From Ventricola sp017626895 (GTDB taxonomy: Bacteria > Bacillota > Clostridia > Christensenellales > Aristaeellaceae): DNA of 42,704 nt. This document shows positions 17,003 to 24,360 of the stretch, in pieces (position 1 is the stretch's first letter; each line of letters starts with the position of its first letter). The notes under the pieces are model-generated. The model ran no database searches, was not told where the DNA came from, and saw only the letters and a list, made by a program, of their open reading frames with translations. The DNA is taken from assembly GCA_017626895.1 (NCBI GenBank), contig JAGAHV010000096.1, positions 1 through 42,704 of the forward strand. Reading direction: 5' to 3'. The translations under genes were made by a program, and so were the position numbers.

Positions 17003-17150
17003 TCTCTCCTCTGTGGGTTTCAGTGTTGGTCTTTAGCTAGACCAGCTTTGTTCTGGCCCAGATTTGACTTGCTGTCACTGCGCGACAGGGCCTCTCCTCT
17101 GTGTTTGTCCTCTGCACAGCCAGGATCGGGCCATTTCATCCGTTCTGGTC
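17003..17150 (-). repeat. Leader repeat copy C, between the DUF1801 gene and the subtilase gene
   Basis: On the minus strand the main unit (about 17100-17003) reads GGCCCTGTCGCGCAGTGACAG, GTCAAATCTGGGCCAGAAC, TAAAGACCAACACTGA, CCACAGAGGAG. It closely matches copy D (28891-28977). The hairpin arms are CTGTC/GACAG where other copies have CTGCC/GGCAG, a compensatory change. A partial upstream unit (GCCAAAGACCAGAAC, about 17152-17138) forms the C-terminal codons of the DUF1801 protein (AKDQNG). Confidence 0.75.
17020..17139 (-). CDS. Candidate 39-residue leader peptide inside repeat C
   Basis: The ATG at 17139 overlaps the stop of the DUF1801 gene (ATGA). The frame runs 39 codons to a TGA at 17022-17020, 23 bases before the subtilase start. 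Its last part, ALSRSDSKSNLGQNK...AKDQH, aligns residue by residue with ALPRSDSQSNLGQNQ...AKDQD in repeat D. Many nucleotide differences are conservative or silent, which hints at selection for the peptide. It is hydrophilic, with no signal or membrane segment. It could be a translated upstream frame that couples translation of the two genes. Not a known family to me. Confidence 0.4.
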   Translation of the reverse strand: MKWPDPGCAEDKHRGEALSRSDSKSNLGQNKAGLAKDQH

Positions 17151-17582
17151 TTTGGCCCTTCGGGCACGCCCGGCTTCCTTTGCATACTGTTTTTCGCAGA
17201 ACCGGGCAATTGCCTGAATCAGCTGAACCGGCAGTTCCCGGTCGTACGGCAGGCGAATCGTTCCCTTGCTCACCTGAAAGCCCGTCAGCTCATCCGCGAA
17301 AACCGTAGTCGCCTCGCCGCCCGGATACAGCCCGATGTGATGCCTGAACGCGGCAAAATGGATCAGGTTCCTGCCCTTCCGGTAGGTCGGCATTGACCAG
17401 GCAATGCATTCCTCCGCCTCCGGAATGGCCTCACGAAGAATCTGCCGCAGTTCCCTCAGCTTCCCCTGCACGCCCTCCTCCTGGATCCCGATGTATTCCT
17501 CTACCGTCTGAGGCCGGATGCAGTAGTGATCCTGCTCATTTCGCGCGAATTCCCGCCCGCATTTGGGGCACTTCCATGTCAT
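17136..17582 (-). CDS. DUF1801 (YdhG-like) protein with N-terminal zinc ribbon
   Basis: 148 residues from the ATG at 17582, which has GGAGA upstream; an earlier in-frame start at 17621 lacks one. It starts C-P-K-C-G-R-E-F and continues to H-Y-C, a likely zinc-binding segment. It then has the DUF1801 core: EEYI..., LRQILREAIPEAEECIAWSMPTY, HFAAFRHHIGLYPG, and a C-terminal FSKGT/IRLPYD-like segment (here VSKGTIRLPYDRELP). The family is cytosolic and of unknown biochemical function. Its C-terminus, AKDQNG, is encoded by leader-repeat sequence, and its stop overlaps the start of the small frame at 17139. Confidence 0.85.
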   Translation of the reverse strand: MTWKCPKCGREFARNEQDHYCIRPQTVEEYIGIQEEGVQGKLRELRQILREAIPEAEECIAWSMPTYRKGRNLIHFAAFRHHIGLYPGGEATTVFADELTGFQVSKGTIRLPYDRELPVQLIQAIARFCEKQYAKEAGRARRAKDQNG

Positions 17583-17691
17583 GACGTCTCTCCTTACCGT
17601 TGTCTTTTGCCGGTGCTGCATAGCAGGCCTGTGCCGGGCAGAGGATATAGGCCCGCCGGGTCTGCTGGATACAGGACCGATTCTCAGATAG

Positions 17692-17728
17692 AAAAAAGGA
17701 CGCCTTCAAACTGTTGCCTGAAAGCGTC
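17692..17728 (-). terminator. Terminator after the S1-domain gene
   Basis: GACGC (17699-17703) pairs with GCGTC (17724-17728), extended with mismatches by CTTCA/TGAAA. A CTTTTTTC tract follows on the minus strand (17698-17691). It lies just downstream of the stop at 17762. Confidence 0.7.
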
Positions 17729-17761
17729 TTTTGTTCCGGGACAAATCCCCGTCTTTATTTC

Positions 17762-18571
17762 TTACTCAGCGTCGGTCAGCGGATTCTCTGCCTCAACAGC
17801 GCCCGCTTCCTCATCTACCGGAGCGAGATTGTCATCAAAGTCCAGTCCCTGTACCTCGGCGTTGTAATCAACTTCCTCGGTCAGAGCCTCACGGATAGAG
17901 AGGCTGATGCGCTTGTTCTCGGTGTCTACCTTGAGAACCTTCACGCGGACAACCTGTCCGACCTGAACCGCATCCTCCACCTTCTGAATGCGGCGCAGTG
18001 CACACTGGGAGATGTGAACCAGACCATCCAGACCGGGCTCAAGCTCCACGAAGGCGCCAAAGGTGGTTACACGGACAACCTTGCCCTCGACGATGGAACC
18101 TACCGGATACTTCTCCTCGGCGTTGTCCCACGGCTGCGGGGTCAGTTCCTTGAGAGACAGCTGAATGCGCTCCCTCTCCCTGTCGATGCTGACGATCTTC
18201 ACCTGGATCTCCTGACCCGGGGTGACGATATCAGAGGGATGCTTGACACGATGCCAGGCCAGATCGGTCACATGAATGAGGCCATCCACACCGCCGATAT
18301 CAACGAACGCACCGAAGTCAGTGAGGCGGCGAACGGTACCGGTCACGATCTGACCTTCCTCAATGTTCTCCCAGGCCTTCTTCTTCTCCTCGTTCAGGAA
18401 AGCCTTGCGGCTGGCAACAATGCGATGCTTGTTCTTGTCAACCTCGATGATCTTTACGGTCATGGTCTTGCCCACGAAATCACCGATGTTGTCCACGTAC
18501 CGGCGTGCCAGATGGGATGCCGGGATGAACGCACGAACGCCCATTACATCCGCAATCAGTCCACCATTCAC
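17762..18571 (-). CDS. S1 RNA-binding protein, C-terminal part (three S1 domains)
   Basis: 269 residues, from a possible GTG at 18571. It is in the same frame as the segment ending at 18596, separated only by one TGA and eight sense codons (reading VEAVGREA). S1 domains are recognisable at GGLIADVMGVRAFIPASHL, GQIVTGTVRRLTDFGAFVDI and GSIVEGKVVRVTTFGAFVEL. An acidic tail follows. With the N-terminal part it forms a clostridial four-domain S1 protein of about 390 residues, the kind encoded beside ispH in many Clostridia, which probably binds mRNA or ribosomes. No strong ribosome binding site precedes 18571, so independent synthesis is doubtful. Confidence 0.8.
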   Translation of the reverse strand: MNGGLIADVMGVRAFIPASHLARRYVDNIGDFVGKTMTVKIIEVDKNKHRIVASRKAFLNEEKKKAWENIEEGQIVTGTVRRLTDFGAFVDIGGVDGLIHVTDLAWHRVKHPSDIVTPGQEIQVKIVSIDRERERIQLSLKELTPQPWDNAEEKYPVGSIVEGKVVRVTTFGAFVELEPGLDGLVHISQCALRRIQKVEDAVQVGQVVRVKVLKVDTENKRISLSIREALTEEVDYNAEVQGLDFDDNLAPVDEEAGAVEAENPLTDAE

Positions 18572-18595
18572 GGCCTCACGGCCGACAGCCTCAAC

Positions 18596-18937
18596 TCATG
18601 CTCCGGCGTCGCACTCAGCAATCAGTTTGTCCCAGTTCTTGCTGTCAGCCACTCTGCGCTCGGACAGCAGGACGTAACCATCCCCATCATTCAGCTTGAT
18701 GATCTCGGCCTCAATCTGATCGCCAACCTTGTAATCATTTCTAACAAGATCGCTGGTCTTGATGAAGCCGTCGGCCTTGCCAGGAATGCTCACAATCACA
18801 CCGTCGCTCACGATCTGCTCAACGCAGCCGGAAACGACCTGCTTGGGACTGATCTTGCTGGTCTTCTCGTCCTCCTTAAGCAATGCTTCAAACTCATTAG
18901 TGGATTCGGAAACGGGGTTCTTTTCAATGTCGTTCAT
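18596..18937 (-). CDS. S1 RNA-binding protein, N-terminal part, ended by an in-frame TGA
   Basis: 113 residues from the ATG at 18937, with a strong TTTAGGAGG upstream. It holds the first S1 domain (about 33-100: VVSGCVEQIVSDGVIVSIPGK...GYVLLSERR). It stops at TGA (18598-18596) in the sequence ...AECDAGA. The next codons in the same frame carry on the S1 protein without any shift. A single substitution would therefore explain the break. Possibilities are sequence error, strain polymorphism, true truncation or readthrough. TGA is a normal stop elsewhere in the window, so a changed genetic code is unlikely. Confidence 0.8.
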   Translation of the reverse strand: MNDIEKNPVSESTNEFEALLKEDEKTSKISPKQVVSGCVEQIVSDGVIVSIPGKADGFIKTSDLVRNDYKVGDQIEAEIIKLNDGDGYVLLSERRVADSKNWDKLIAECDAGA

Positions 18938-19018
18938 CAGTTACTACCTCCTAAAGTATCTCAAACGGGCAAGCCCGATTGAATCATCATTTATGTTAGC
19001 GGCCCAGCCGGTAACATC

Positions 19019-19858
19019 TCAAGAAAAAAGGGAATTCAGCCGCTCTGCCACCTCATTGAGCAGCCACTGCGGCGTCGATGCGCCTGCCGTCAGGGCAACC
19101 GTGTCCGTTTCGCCGATGGCCTCTGCGGGAATCTCATCGGCGGTCTCGATCAGGTATGACCTCCGGCAACGCTGGCGGCATGTCTCATACAGCTTGTTGG
19201 TGTTGGAACTGTTGTGTCCGCCCACCACAATCATGACATCCGCACTTGCCGAGAGCTTTTCGGCCTCTTCCTGTCTCTGGCTTGTCGCCGCACAGATGGT
19301 GTTCCTCACCGTCAGGTCCGGCACTTTCAGACGGATTTCCTCAAGGACGCTTTCAAACCGTTCCCGTTTGATCGTCGTCTGCGCCACCACCAGTGCACGG
19401 CCGGGGAGTGCTGTCCGGCGGACCTGTTCCGGCTCATTGAAGATATAAACCGTACTCCCCGCCCATCCGGCAATAGCCCTGACCTCGGGATGGTCCGCTT
19501 CGCCCACGATAATGACAGCGTCCCGGCTTTCGCTGTATTCACGTACCAGCCGGTGAATCGCAGCCACATGCGGACAGGTGGCATCAATGACCGGAATTCC
19601 CCGCTCGCGGGCTTCCTGATAAATCTCCGGCGCCACACCGTGCGAACGAAGGATCAGGGTTTCCCCGGGCTTTACCTGCGCCGGGCTGTCGACCGAGGCG
19701 ATTCCTGCCTGTCTGAGGCGTTCCACTTCCTGAGGATTATGAATCAGGGGTCCCAGGGTCACACAGGCAATCCCGGCATCAAGGCATCTGTATGCCTCCT
19801 CCGCCGCCCGCTTCACCCCAAAGCAAAACCCGGCATGCTTTCCAATGACAAGTTTCAT
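19019..19858 (-). CDS. ispH: 4-hydroxy-3-methylbut-2-enyl diphosphate reductase
   Basis: 279 residues from the ATG at 19858 (MKLVIGKHAGFCFGV). It is the last enzyme of the MEP isoprenoid pathway, reducing HMBPP to IPP and DMAPP with a [4Fe-4S] cluster. Cluster cysteines are C12 (G-F-C-F-G-V), C95 (D-A-T-C-P) and C189 (N-T-I-C-A-A-T). Other family motifs include R-S-H-G-V and G-H-N-S-S-N-T. Starts further upstream fall outside the family alignment, and 19948 lies before the promoter; an ATG at 19885 remains possible because the site before 19858 is weak. The S1-protein gene follows after 81 bases. Confidence 0.95.
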   Translation of the reverse strand: MKLVIGKHAGFCFGVKRAAEEAYRCLDAGIACVTLGPLIHNPQEVERLRQAGIASVDSPAQVKPGETLILRSHGVAPEIYQEARERGIPVIDATCPHVAAIHRLVREYSESRDAVIIVGEADHPEVRAIAGWAGSTVYIFNEPEQVRRTALPGRALVVAQTTIKRERFESVLEEIRLKVPDLTVRNTICAATSQRQEEAEKLSASADVMIVVGGHNSSNTNKLYETCRQRCRRSYLIETADEIPAEAIGETDTVALTAGASTPQWLLNEVAERLNSLFS

Positions 19859-19916
19859 CCTCGTCCGCCTCTGCCCGTCCATCATTCCTATTGCAACAAA
19901 AAACTCTCGTCGTAGT

Positions 19917-19945
19917 ATTATGAAGAATTTGTTTAAAAAAATCAA
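19917..19945 (-). promoter_or_regulatory. ispH promoter
   Basis: Minus strand: TTGATT (19945-19940), 17 bases, CATAAT (19922-19917). The predicted start near 19910 leaves about 50 bases before the ATG at 19858. It argues against the start at 19948. Confidence 0.6.
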
Positions 19946-19989
19946 CACTCTTTTTTAAAAAACCGGAGTTTTTTTTCTGAAAAGTGTGT

Positions 19990-20640
19990 TTAGGCATGCT
20001 TTTCTTGTGGGTTTGCAGGCGGAAGCGCCTTCCCGCCGCTCAAATGGGCAAACGCGCCCTCCATCCGATGGGTCAGAATATCACAGGTTTCCTTGTTCAT
20101 GCGTCCTGCCCGCAGGTCCTGCATCTCAATCGGTTTCCCCACAATGACGCGCAGCGGATGGAAAATCCGGTACGGCCCGTCGATGTACACTGGAAGGATA
20201 TCGCAGCCGGACTTGAGTGCCAGAAGGGAGGCGCCGCCCAGAAGAGGACCCATATAACCGGTCTTGGACCGCGTCCCTTCCGGGAAGATGCCCAGGGTCT
20301 CTCCGGATTTGATGACATTCAGGGCAGTGCGGATCGCGGTCATGTCAATGTTTCCCCGGTCCACCGGGAACGCATGCAGACGGGTCAGGAACCAGGCGAT
20401 GATTTTGTTTTTGAACAGTTCCTTCTTGCCCATAAAGTGAATCTGCCGGTCACGTGCACAGATGCCCAAGGTCAGCGGATCCAGAAACGACTGATGATTC
20501 GCCATCAGGATAAGGGGTTTCCCTGCGGGGATATTCTCACGCCCCACAAAGCTGATGAAAAAAAACAGTTTGGCAATGATAAAATAGATCACTATAATGA
20601 TGGTATAGAGAATACTATGCTTTTTTATCTCAGATTCCAT
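19990..20640 (-). CDS. plsC: 1-acyl-sn-glycerol-3-phosphate acyltransferase
   Basis: 216 residues. One N-terminal membrane segment (about 9-32) is followed by the acyltransferase motifs N-H-Q-S-F-L-D (NHx4D, about 48-54) and F-P-E-G-T-R-S-K-T-G (about 117-126). It acylates lysophosphatidic acid to phosphatidic acid at the membrane. Its start overlaps the end of cmk by 11 bases, and its ribosome binding site lies within cmk, so the two are cotranscribed. Confidence 0.93.
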   Translation of the reverse strand: MESEIKKHSILYTIIIVIYFIIAKLFFFISFVGRENIPAGKPLILMANHQSFLDPLTLGICARDRQIHFMGKKELFKNKIIAWFLTRLHAFPVDRGNIDMTAIRTALNVIKSGETLGIFPEGTRSKTGYMGPLLGGASLLALKSGCDILPVYIDGPYRIFHPLRVIVGKPIEMQDLRAGRMNKETCDILTHRMEGAFAHLSGGKALPPANPQEKHA

Positions 20641-21301
20641 ATGCCTGCTCCACTATTCGGAGGATCGCTTCCACAGATTCCTCATAATCAAGATTGGTTG
20701 TATCTACCAGCACCGCATCCTCTGCCCGCCGCAGCGGATCCGCTGCACGGTGCATGTCCTGATAGTCCCGCGCATTGAGCGCCTCAAGGACCTTTTCATA
20801 AGGCGTATCATCCCCTGCCTCAAGGTTCTGCTGATACCGCCGCCTTGCCCGCTCCTCGGCAGATGCCGTCAGATAGATTTTCGCCGGTGAATCCTCGAGA
20901 ACCACCGTGCCGATATCCCGTCCGTCAATCAGCATATCCGTCTCAGCGGCCATACGCTGCTGCGCGGCCACCATGGCCCTGCGAACCGCCGGCCACCTGG
21001 AGGAACTGCTGGCAGCAGCGGATACCTCGGCTGTCCGGATCAGTCCCGTCACATCTTCCTGTCCCAGATAGGTATGCTGTTTTCCGTCCTCATAACGGAC
21101 ATTGACCTCTACCTCTCCGATTCTGGAGGAAACGGCCGCCTCATCGGCGGGATCCACCCCCATGCGCAGCAGGGCAAGACCTACCGCCCGGTACATGGCT
21201 CCCGTATCCAGATGCAGAATGCCCAGCCGCTCCGCAACCGAATCCGAAATACTGGATTTTCCTGCTCCAACCGGGCCGTCTATTGCTATGTTAATCGGCA
21301 T
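20630..21301 (-). CDS. cmk: Cytidylate kinase
   Basis: 223 residues, the usual length for the family. It phosphorylates CMP and dCMP with ATP. The P-loop G-P-V-G-A-G-K-S-S is at 9-17, L-D-T-G-A-M-Y-R-A at about 31-39, D-G-R-D-I-G-T at about 126-132, and the lid region contains E-R-A-R-R-R-Y. The AAGGAATGAG upstream of 21301 supports the start. It is first gene of a cmk-plsC operon with a recognisable promoter at 21367-21395. Confidence 0.95.
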   Translation of the reverse strand: MPINIAIDGPVGAGKSSISDSVAERLGILHLDTGAMYRAVGLALLRMGVDPADEAAVSSRIGEVEVNVRYEDGKQHTYLGQEDVTGLIRTAEVSAAASSSSRWPAVRRAMVAAQQRMAAETDMLIDGRDIGTVVLEDSPAKIYLTASAEERARRRYQQNLEAGDDTPYEKVLEALNARDYQDMHRAADPLRRAEDAVLVDTTNLDYEESVEAILRIVEQAYGI

Positions 21302-21366
21302 TTTCTCATTCCTTCTGTCGTTTTACTTGTTGTCCGCCATCCGGGAATTCTCCAGCGGATTTGACA

Positions 21367-21395
21367 CATTATAGTATTTTTCATTCTGCTTTACA
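21367..21395 (-). promoter_or_regulatory. cmk-plsC promoter
   Basis: Minus strand: TTGTAA (21395-21390), 17 bases, TATAAT (21372-21367). Transcription would begin near 21360, about 59 bases before the cmk ATG. Confidence 0.7.
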
Positions 21396-21449
21396 ACTGA
21401 ATCTTTTGAAAGCGCCGCTCAGCCAACTGCCCGGCCCCGAAGTCTGCGA

Positions 21450-21540
21450 ATGTCCCTGCCGCGCAGAGACAATTTGTCAAATACGGGCTGCTGAGTCATT
21501 ACCCGGGCAAAACCGCCGCCGAGGAGGAGGTTCATCTGAC
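21450..21540 (+). repeat. Leader repeat copy upstream of the YhhN-like gene, with a 14-codon frame
   Basis: CCCTGCCGCGCAGAGACAA, TTGTCAAATACGGGC and the terminal GAGGAGGAGG follow the same order as the other leader repeats. A short frame from the ATG at 21450 to a TGA at 21492-21494 reads M-S-L-P-R-R-D-N-L-S-N-T-G-C, matching M-A-L-P-R-S-D-S-Q-S-N-L-G in copy D. The 3' half is more diverged. It ends in the ribosome binding site for the gene at 21541. Confidence 0.6.
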
Positions 21541-23160
21541 ATGCACGCCCTGTCCTTCTGCCGCAAAGCTTTGCTTTTTCTGTTCATCCTGGCGATTTTT
21601 TCCGCCTCCGGCATCGCCAGTGCCCAGCCCAGTCCGGCCCTTTCAGCAATCCTTTTTCGGTACCTTGTCACAGACTGGGCATCCGGACTCGCACGCCCGG
21701 AGGAGGAACTTCTAAAAGATCTGGAGCCTGTTCTGAAAGCCGATTCCCCTTTCCGTTTCCTTTCCGGCACACGGGAACTCCAGCTGCGCCATCCGTCAAA
21801 AAGTCCCGAGGATGTCCGCCGTCTGGACCGCCTCAGTGAATTTCTGGTCCGTCTTTCCCTGTCCCGAAAAGCCGGTCATCCTCTGCCTCTGAGCGAAACC
21901 ATCGCGGCAGGACAAAGCAGCAGTGATTTGTCCGGTTCGGTCACTTACGGTGCAGTGCCTGCCGGAAATGGCCTCCGTCGTTATCTCCTTTTCCGGGGTC
22001 CGGTAACCGTTTCCGCTGCGGAGATGTCCGGAGACCAGTCAAAATTCCTTTTGCCTGTCGAACATCTGGGCGAGGGCATCGCGGTCACGTTTCCGGAACG
22101 CCTTTCCTGTGACATCCGGTGGCAGGCAGAGCGCGACGGACAACTCACGCTCTTCTTCCTTGAAGCCGCCCCGAATCCGTTGTCTGTTTATTCGGTTTTA
22201 GACCATTTTACCCGGTCCGTCTCTGCCGGCGAAACCGGTCTGTATCATCCCAGGGATCCGGCCAAATACGGCAGTTTATCCGTTCAGGATTCGGATAATG
22301 TCCCGCCAGCAGACAACCGCACTGCTGCCATCATGGCTGATTCTGCGCTGTCGCCCGTGCAGATCCTTCAGTTTCTCGGGCTGAACGTTCCTTTCCCCAG
22401 CTGGCGAATGTCTCTGATTTTCCTTTTCGCCCTGGCCGGCCTCCTCATCTGTGCGCCTCTTTGTTTGCTGGCGGCAGTAAAAATAGTTCCGGGGCGGCGC
22501 CTTTCCTTTGTCACCTGGCCGCTCCTCTGCTGTTACGGAATCTCCGCGCTCGAGTCGGAAATCGCTTACTGGCTGTTCCCGGATCCCCCTCTCTGGCGTC
22601 TGCTCTTTAAAGCCTCAGGTGCCATCTGTCTGCTCCTTCTCATGGCCGCGTTCCGCCGCCCCCGCTTTCATGTGAGTGCCAGCCGTTTCCTGCCGCTCCT
22701 TCTGGGGCTGGCGGCAGACATCATTATCTCAATCCATTTTACGACAGGCGTCGTGTGTTTTCTGTTTTTCCACCTTTCCCTCATCCTGCTGTTCCAGCGC
22801 AGCCATAAGATGAGCCGGCAGCGCTGGATTCTCTGGGCAATCCTTTCCGCGGCTGTTCCAGCCATTTTGGTCGGATTCTTTCTGAAAAAACACGGAACAC
22901 CCGTTCTGGCGGTTGCTGTTTACGCACCGGTTCTGATTCTCACCGCCTTCAGTGCTGCCGGCCAGCCATTTCGCCTCCGTCTGAGTGCCGCCCTCTTTCT
23001 GCTTTCCGATCTGCTGCTGGGCCTGTTTATCGTGACCGGGCGTCACCCGGTCATCCATGCCGTGTATATGCTGCTTTTCGTTCTGGCCCTCCTGATTCTC
23101 GCACTCGCCCCTCCCGTGAAATTCCCCTTTCCGCCGGTTTCCTCCGAAAATCCGATATGA
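21541..23160 (+). CDS. Exported-domain membrane protein with YhhN/TMEM86-like C-terminal half
   Basis: 539 residues from the ATG at 21541, with GAGGAGG 10 bases upstream. The frame remains open back to 21361, but that part is the leader repeat and lacks a site. A signal sequence (about 8-29) leads to an extracytoplasmic region of about 270 residues that I do not recognise. About eight membrane segments follow from residue 290 onward. The last part (L-G-L-A-A-D-I-I-I, F-F-H-L-S-L-I, P-V-L-I-L-T-A, A-L-F-L-L-S-D-L-L-L-G) resembles YhhN/TMEM86 lysoplasmalogenase-type proteins, where conserved Asp residues sit in the same places. Enzymatic activity is inference. Confidence 0.5.
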   Translation: MHALSFCRKALLFLFILAIFSASGIASAQPSPALSAILFRYLVTDWASGLARPEEELLKDLEPVLKADSPFRFLSGTRELQLRHPSKSPEDVRRLDRLSEFLVRLSLSRKAGHPLPLSETIAAGQSSSDLSGSVTYGAVPAGNGLRRYLLFRGPVTVSAAEMSGDQSKFLLPVEHLGEGIAVTFPERLSCDIRWQAERDGQLTLFFLEAAPNPLSVYSVLDHFTRSVSAGETGLYHPRDPAKYGSLSVQDSDNVPPADNRTAAIMADSALSPVQILQFLGLNVPFPSWRMSLIFLFALAGLLICAPLCLLAAVKIVPGRRLSFVTWPLLCCYGISALESEIAYWLFPDPPLWRLLFKASGAICLLLLMAAFRRPRFHVSASRFLPLLLGLAADIIISIHFTTGVVCFLFFHLSLILLFQRSHKMSRQRWILWAILSAAVPAILVGFFLKKHGTPVLAVAVYAPVLILTAFSAAGQPFRLRLSAALFLLSDLLLGLFIVTGRHPVIHAVYMLLFVLALLILALAPPVKFPFPPVSSENPI

Positions 23161-23199
23161 AAACAGGCAGAGCAATCCGGCTGCTCTGCCTGTTTCTTT
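23161..23199. terminator. Terminator between convergent genes
   Basis: AAACAGGCAGAGCA (23161-23174) pairs with TGCTCTGCCTGTTT (23182-23195), followed by CTTTT. It ends the plus-strand YhhN-like gene. The A-rich opposite side may also serve the diguanylate cyclase gene ending at 23228. Confidence 0.88.
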
Positions 23200-23227
23200 T
23201 ACGGTTCTCCCTCCGCACCGGCGGATC

Positions 23228-24253
23228 TTATCTGACAAGGCGGTTCTTTCCCGCCGTTTTCCCTTCATAAAGCTTTTTATCCGCGGCATCAATCCACTCA
23301 TCAATGCTCTGGCCCTGTCTGAACATGGCCATGCCAATGGTAACACTCATGCACAGGTGCCGGCCCTCGTAAACGAATGCATGTTTCGTTACGGCCTCCC
23401 TGACACGCTCCAGCAACGCCGTTTCCTCCTCATTGACCCCGGCCATCAGGAATTCCTCACCGCCCCAGCGGCAGATGGAGATCCCTTCACAGATTTTCCG
23501 CAGAATGGCTGCCACTTCTTTCAGGACATAGTCACCGCAGTTATGTCCATACGTATCATTGATGTGCTTGAAATCGTCCAGATCTGCAATGGCAAGCCAG
23601 TGACTCTCTGCAGATGTTCCGCTGCCAAGACGCGTAAAATATTCCGCCATGGCATATCGGTTCGGCAGGCCGGTCAGCTTGTCATGAAATACCTCATTGG
23701 AGAGGCTTTCCTGATATCGTGTAGAAACATAGACAAACAGCTGCAGAATCAGAATGGCAACCATAAAGACGACAACACACCAGATGATCTGGAAAAAATG
23801 CTTTACCTCCGGCGGCAGAAGGTAAGGCGGCTCTCTGTGAATACTGATCAGGTAGCCGGCCAGATAAAACAGCATCGCCACAGGTGCAAGGATGATGCTC
23901 CGCACAAATTTCAGTTTCAGCGAACGGGCAATGTATTCAGAATAAAACAGAAGGACACAGATGCCGATAAGCACGATCTGAAAACCGGAATCAAAACCCA
24001 CAAATGCTATCGCAGCACACATGTGTACACAGATTTCAAAAAACGTCAGCACAACAAACAGAAGAAGCCGTTCTTTGTGGATCAGACCGAGCATGACGAG
24101 GTAAAACAGAATGCTCACGACATTGATCCGGGACATTGGAATCACACCGCAGGACTGAAAAACCGCAAGCAGCAAAACATGAATGGCAAGAAACATTCCT
24201 GCCATAATAGACGCCAGGATTTTCACCTGTCGGATATTGAACAGCTGATTCAA
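23228..24253 (-). CDS. Membrane-bound diguanylate cyclase (GGDEF)
   Basis: 341 residues from a TTG at 24253, chosen because AGGAGG lies 6 bases upstream and no in-frame ATG fits. Five or six membrane segments fill residues 10-175. The GGDEF domain (about 180-341) starts D-K-L-T-G-L-P-N-R, has the metal site I-A-D-L-D-D-F-K-H-I-N-D-T-Y-G-H and an intact G-G-E-E-F at 264-268. It should therefore make cyclic di-GMP from GTP. No R-x-x-D inhibitory site is visible just before the motif. The N-terminal region probably senses something at the membrane; no known sensor family is recognised. Confidence 0.9.
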   Translation of the reverse strand: MNQLFNIRQVKILASIMAGMFLAIHVLLLAVFQSCGVIPMSRINVVSILFYLVMLGLIHKERLLLFVVLTFFEICVHMCAAIAFVGFDSGFQIVLIGICVLLFYSEYIARSLKLKFVRSIILAPVAMLFYLAGYLISIHREPPYLLPPEVKHFFQIIWCVVVFMVAILILQLFVYVSTRYQESLSNEVFHDKLTGLPNRYAMAEYFTRLGSGTSAESHWLAIADLDDFKHINDTYGHNCGDYVLKEVAAILRKICEGISICRWGGEEFLMAGVNEEETALLERVREAVTKHAFVYEGRHLCMSVTIGMAMFRQGQSIDEWIDAADKKLYEGKTAGKNRLVR

Positions 24254-24360
24254 CGCATCCCTCCTTTCCGGACACTCCCGTCTGACCTTTTCTTTTTCCT
24301 CAGGAAGAAGGCAAAATCAGAATCGGAAAAAGGCACTGTCGGGCACTTCATCAATCCACA

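Noticed and set aside
18596..18598. TGA in the S1 gene as selenocysteine or a recoded tryptophan
   Set aside because: S1 proteins contain no selenocysteine, no SECIS-like hairpin was evident, and other genes in the window end at TGA.
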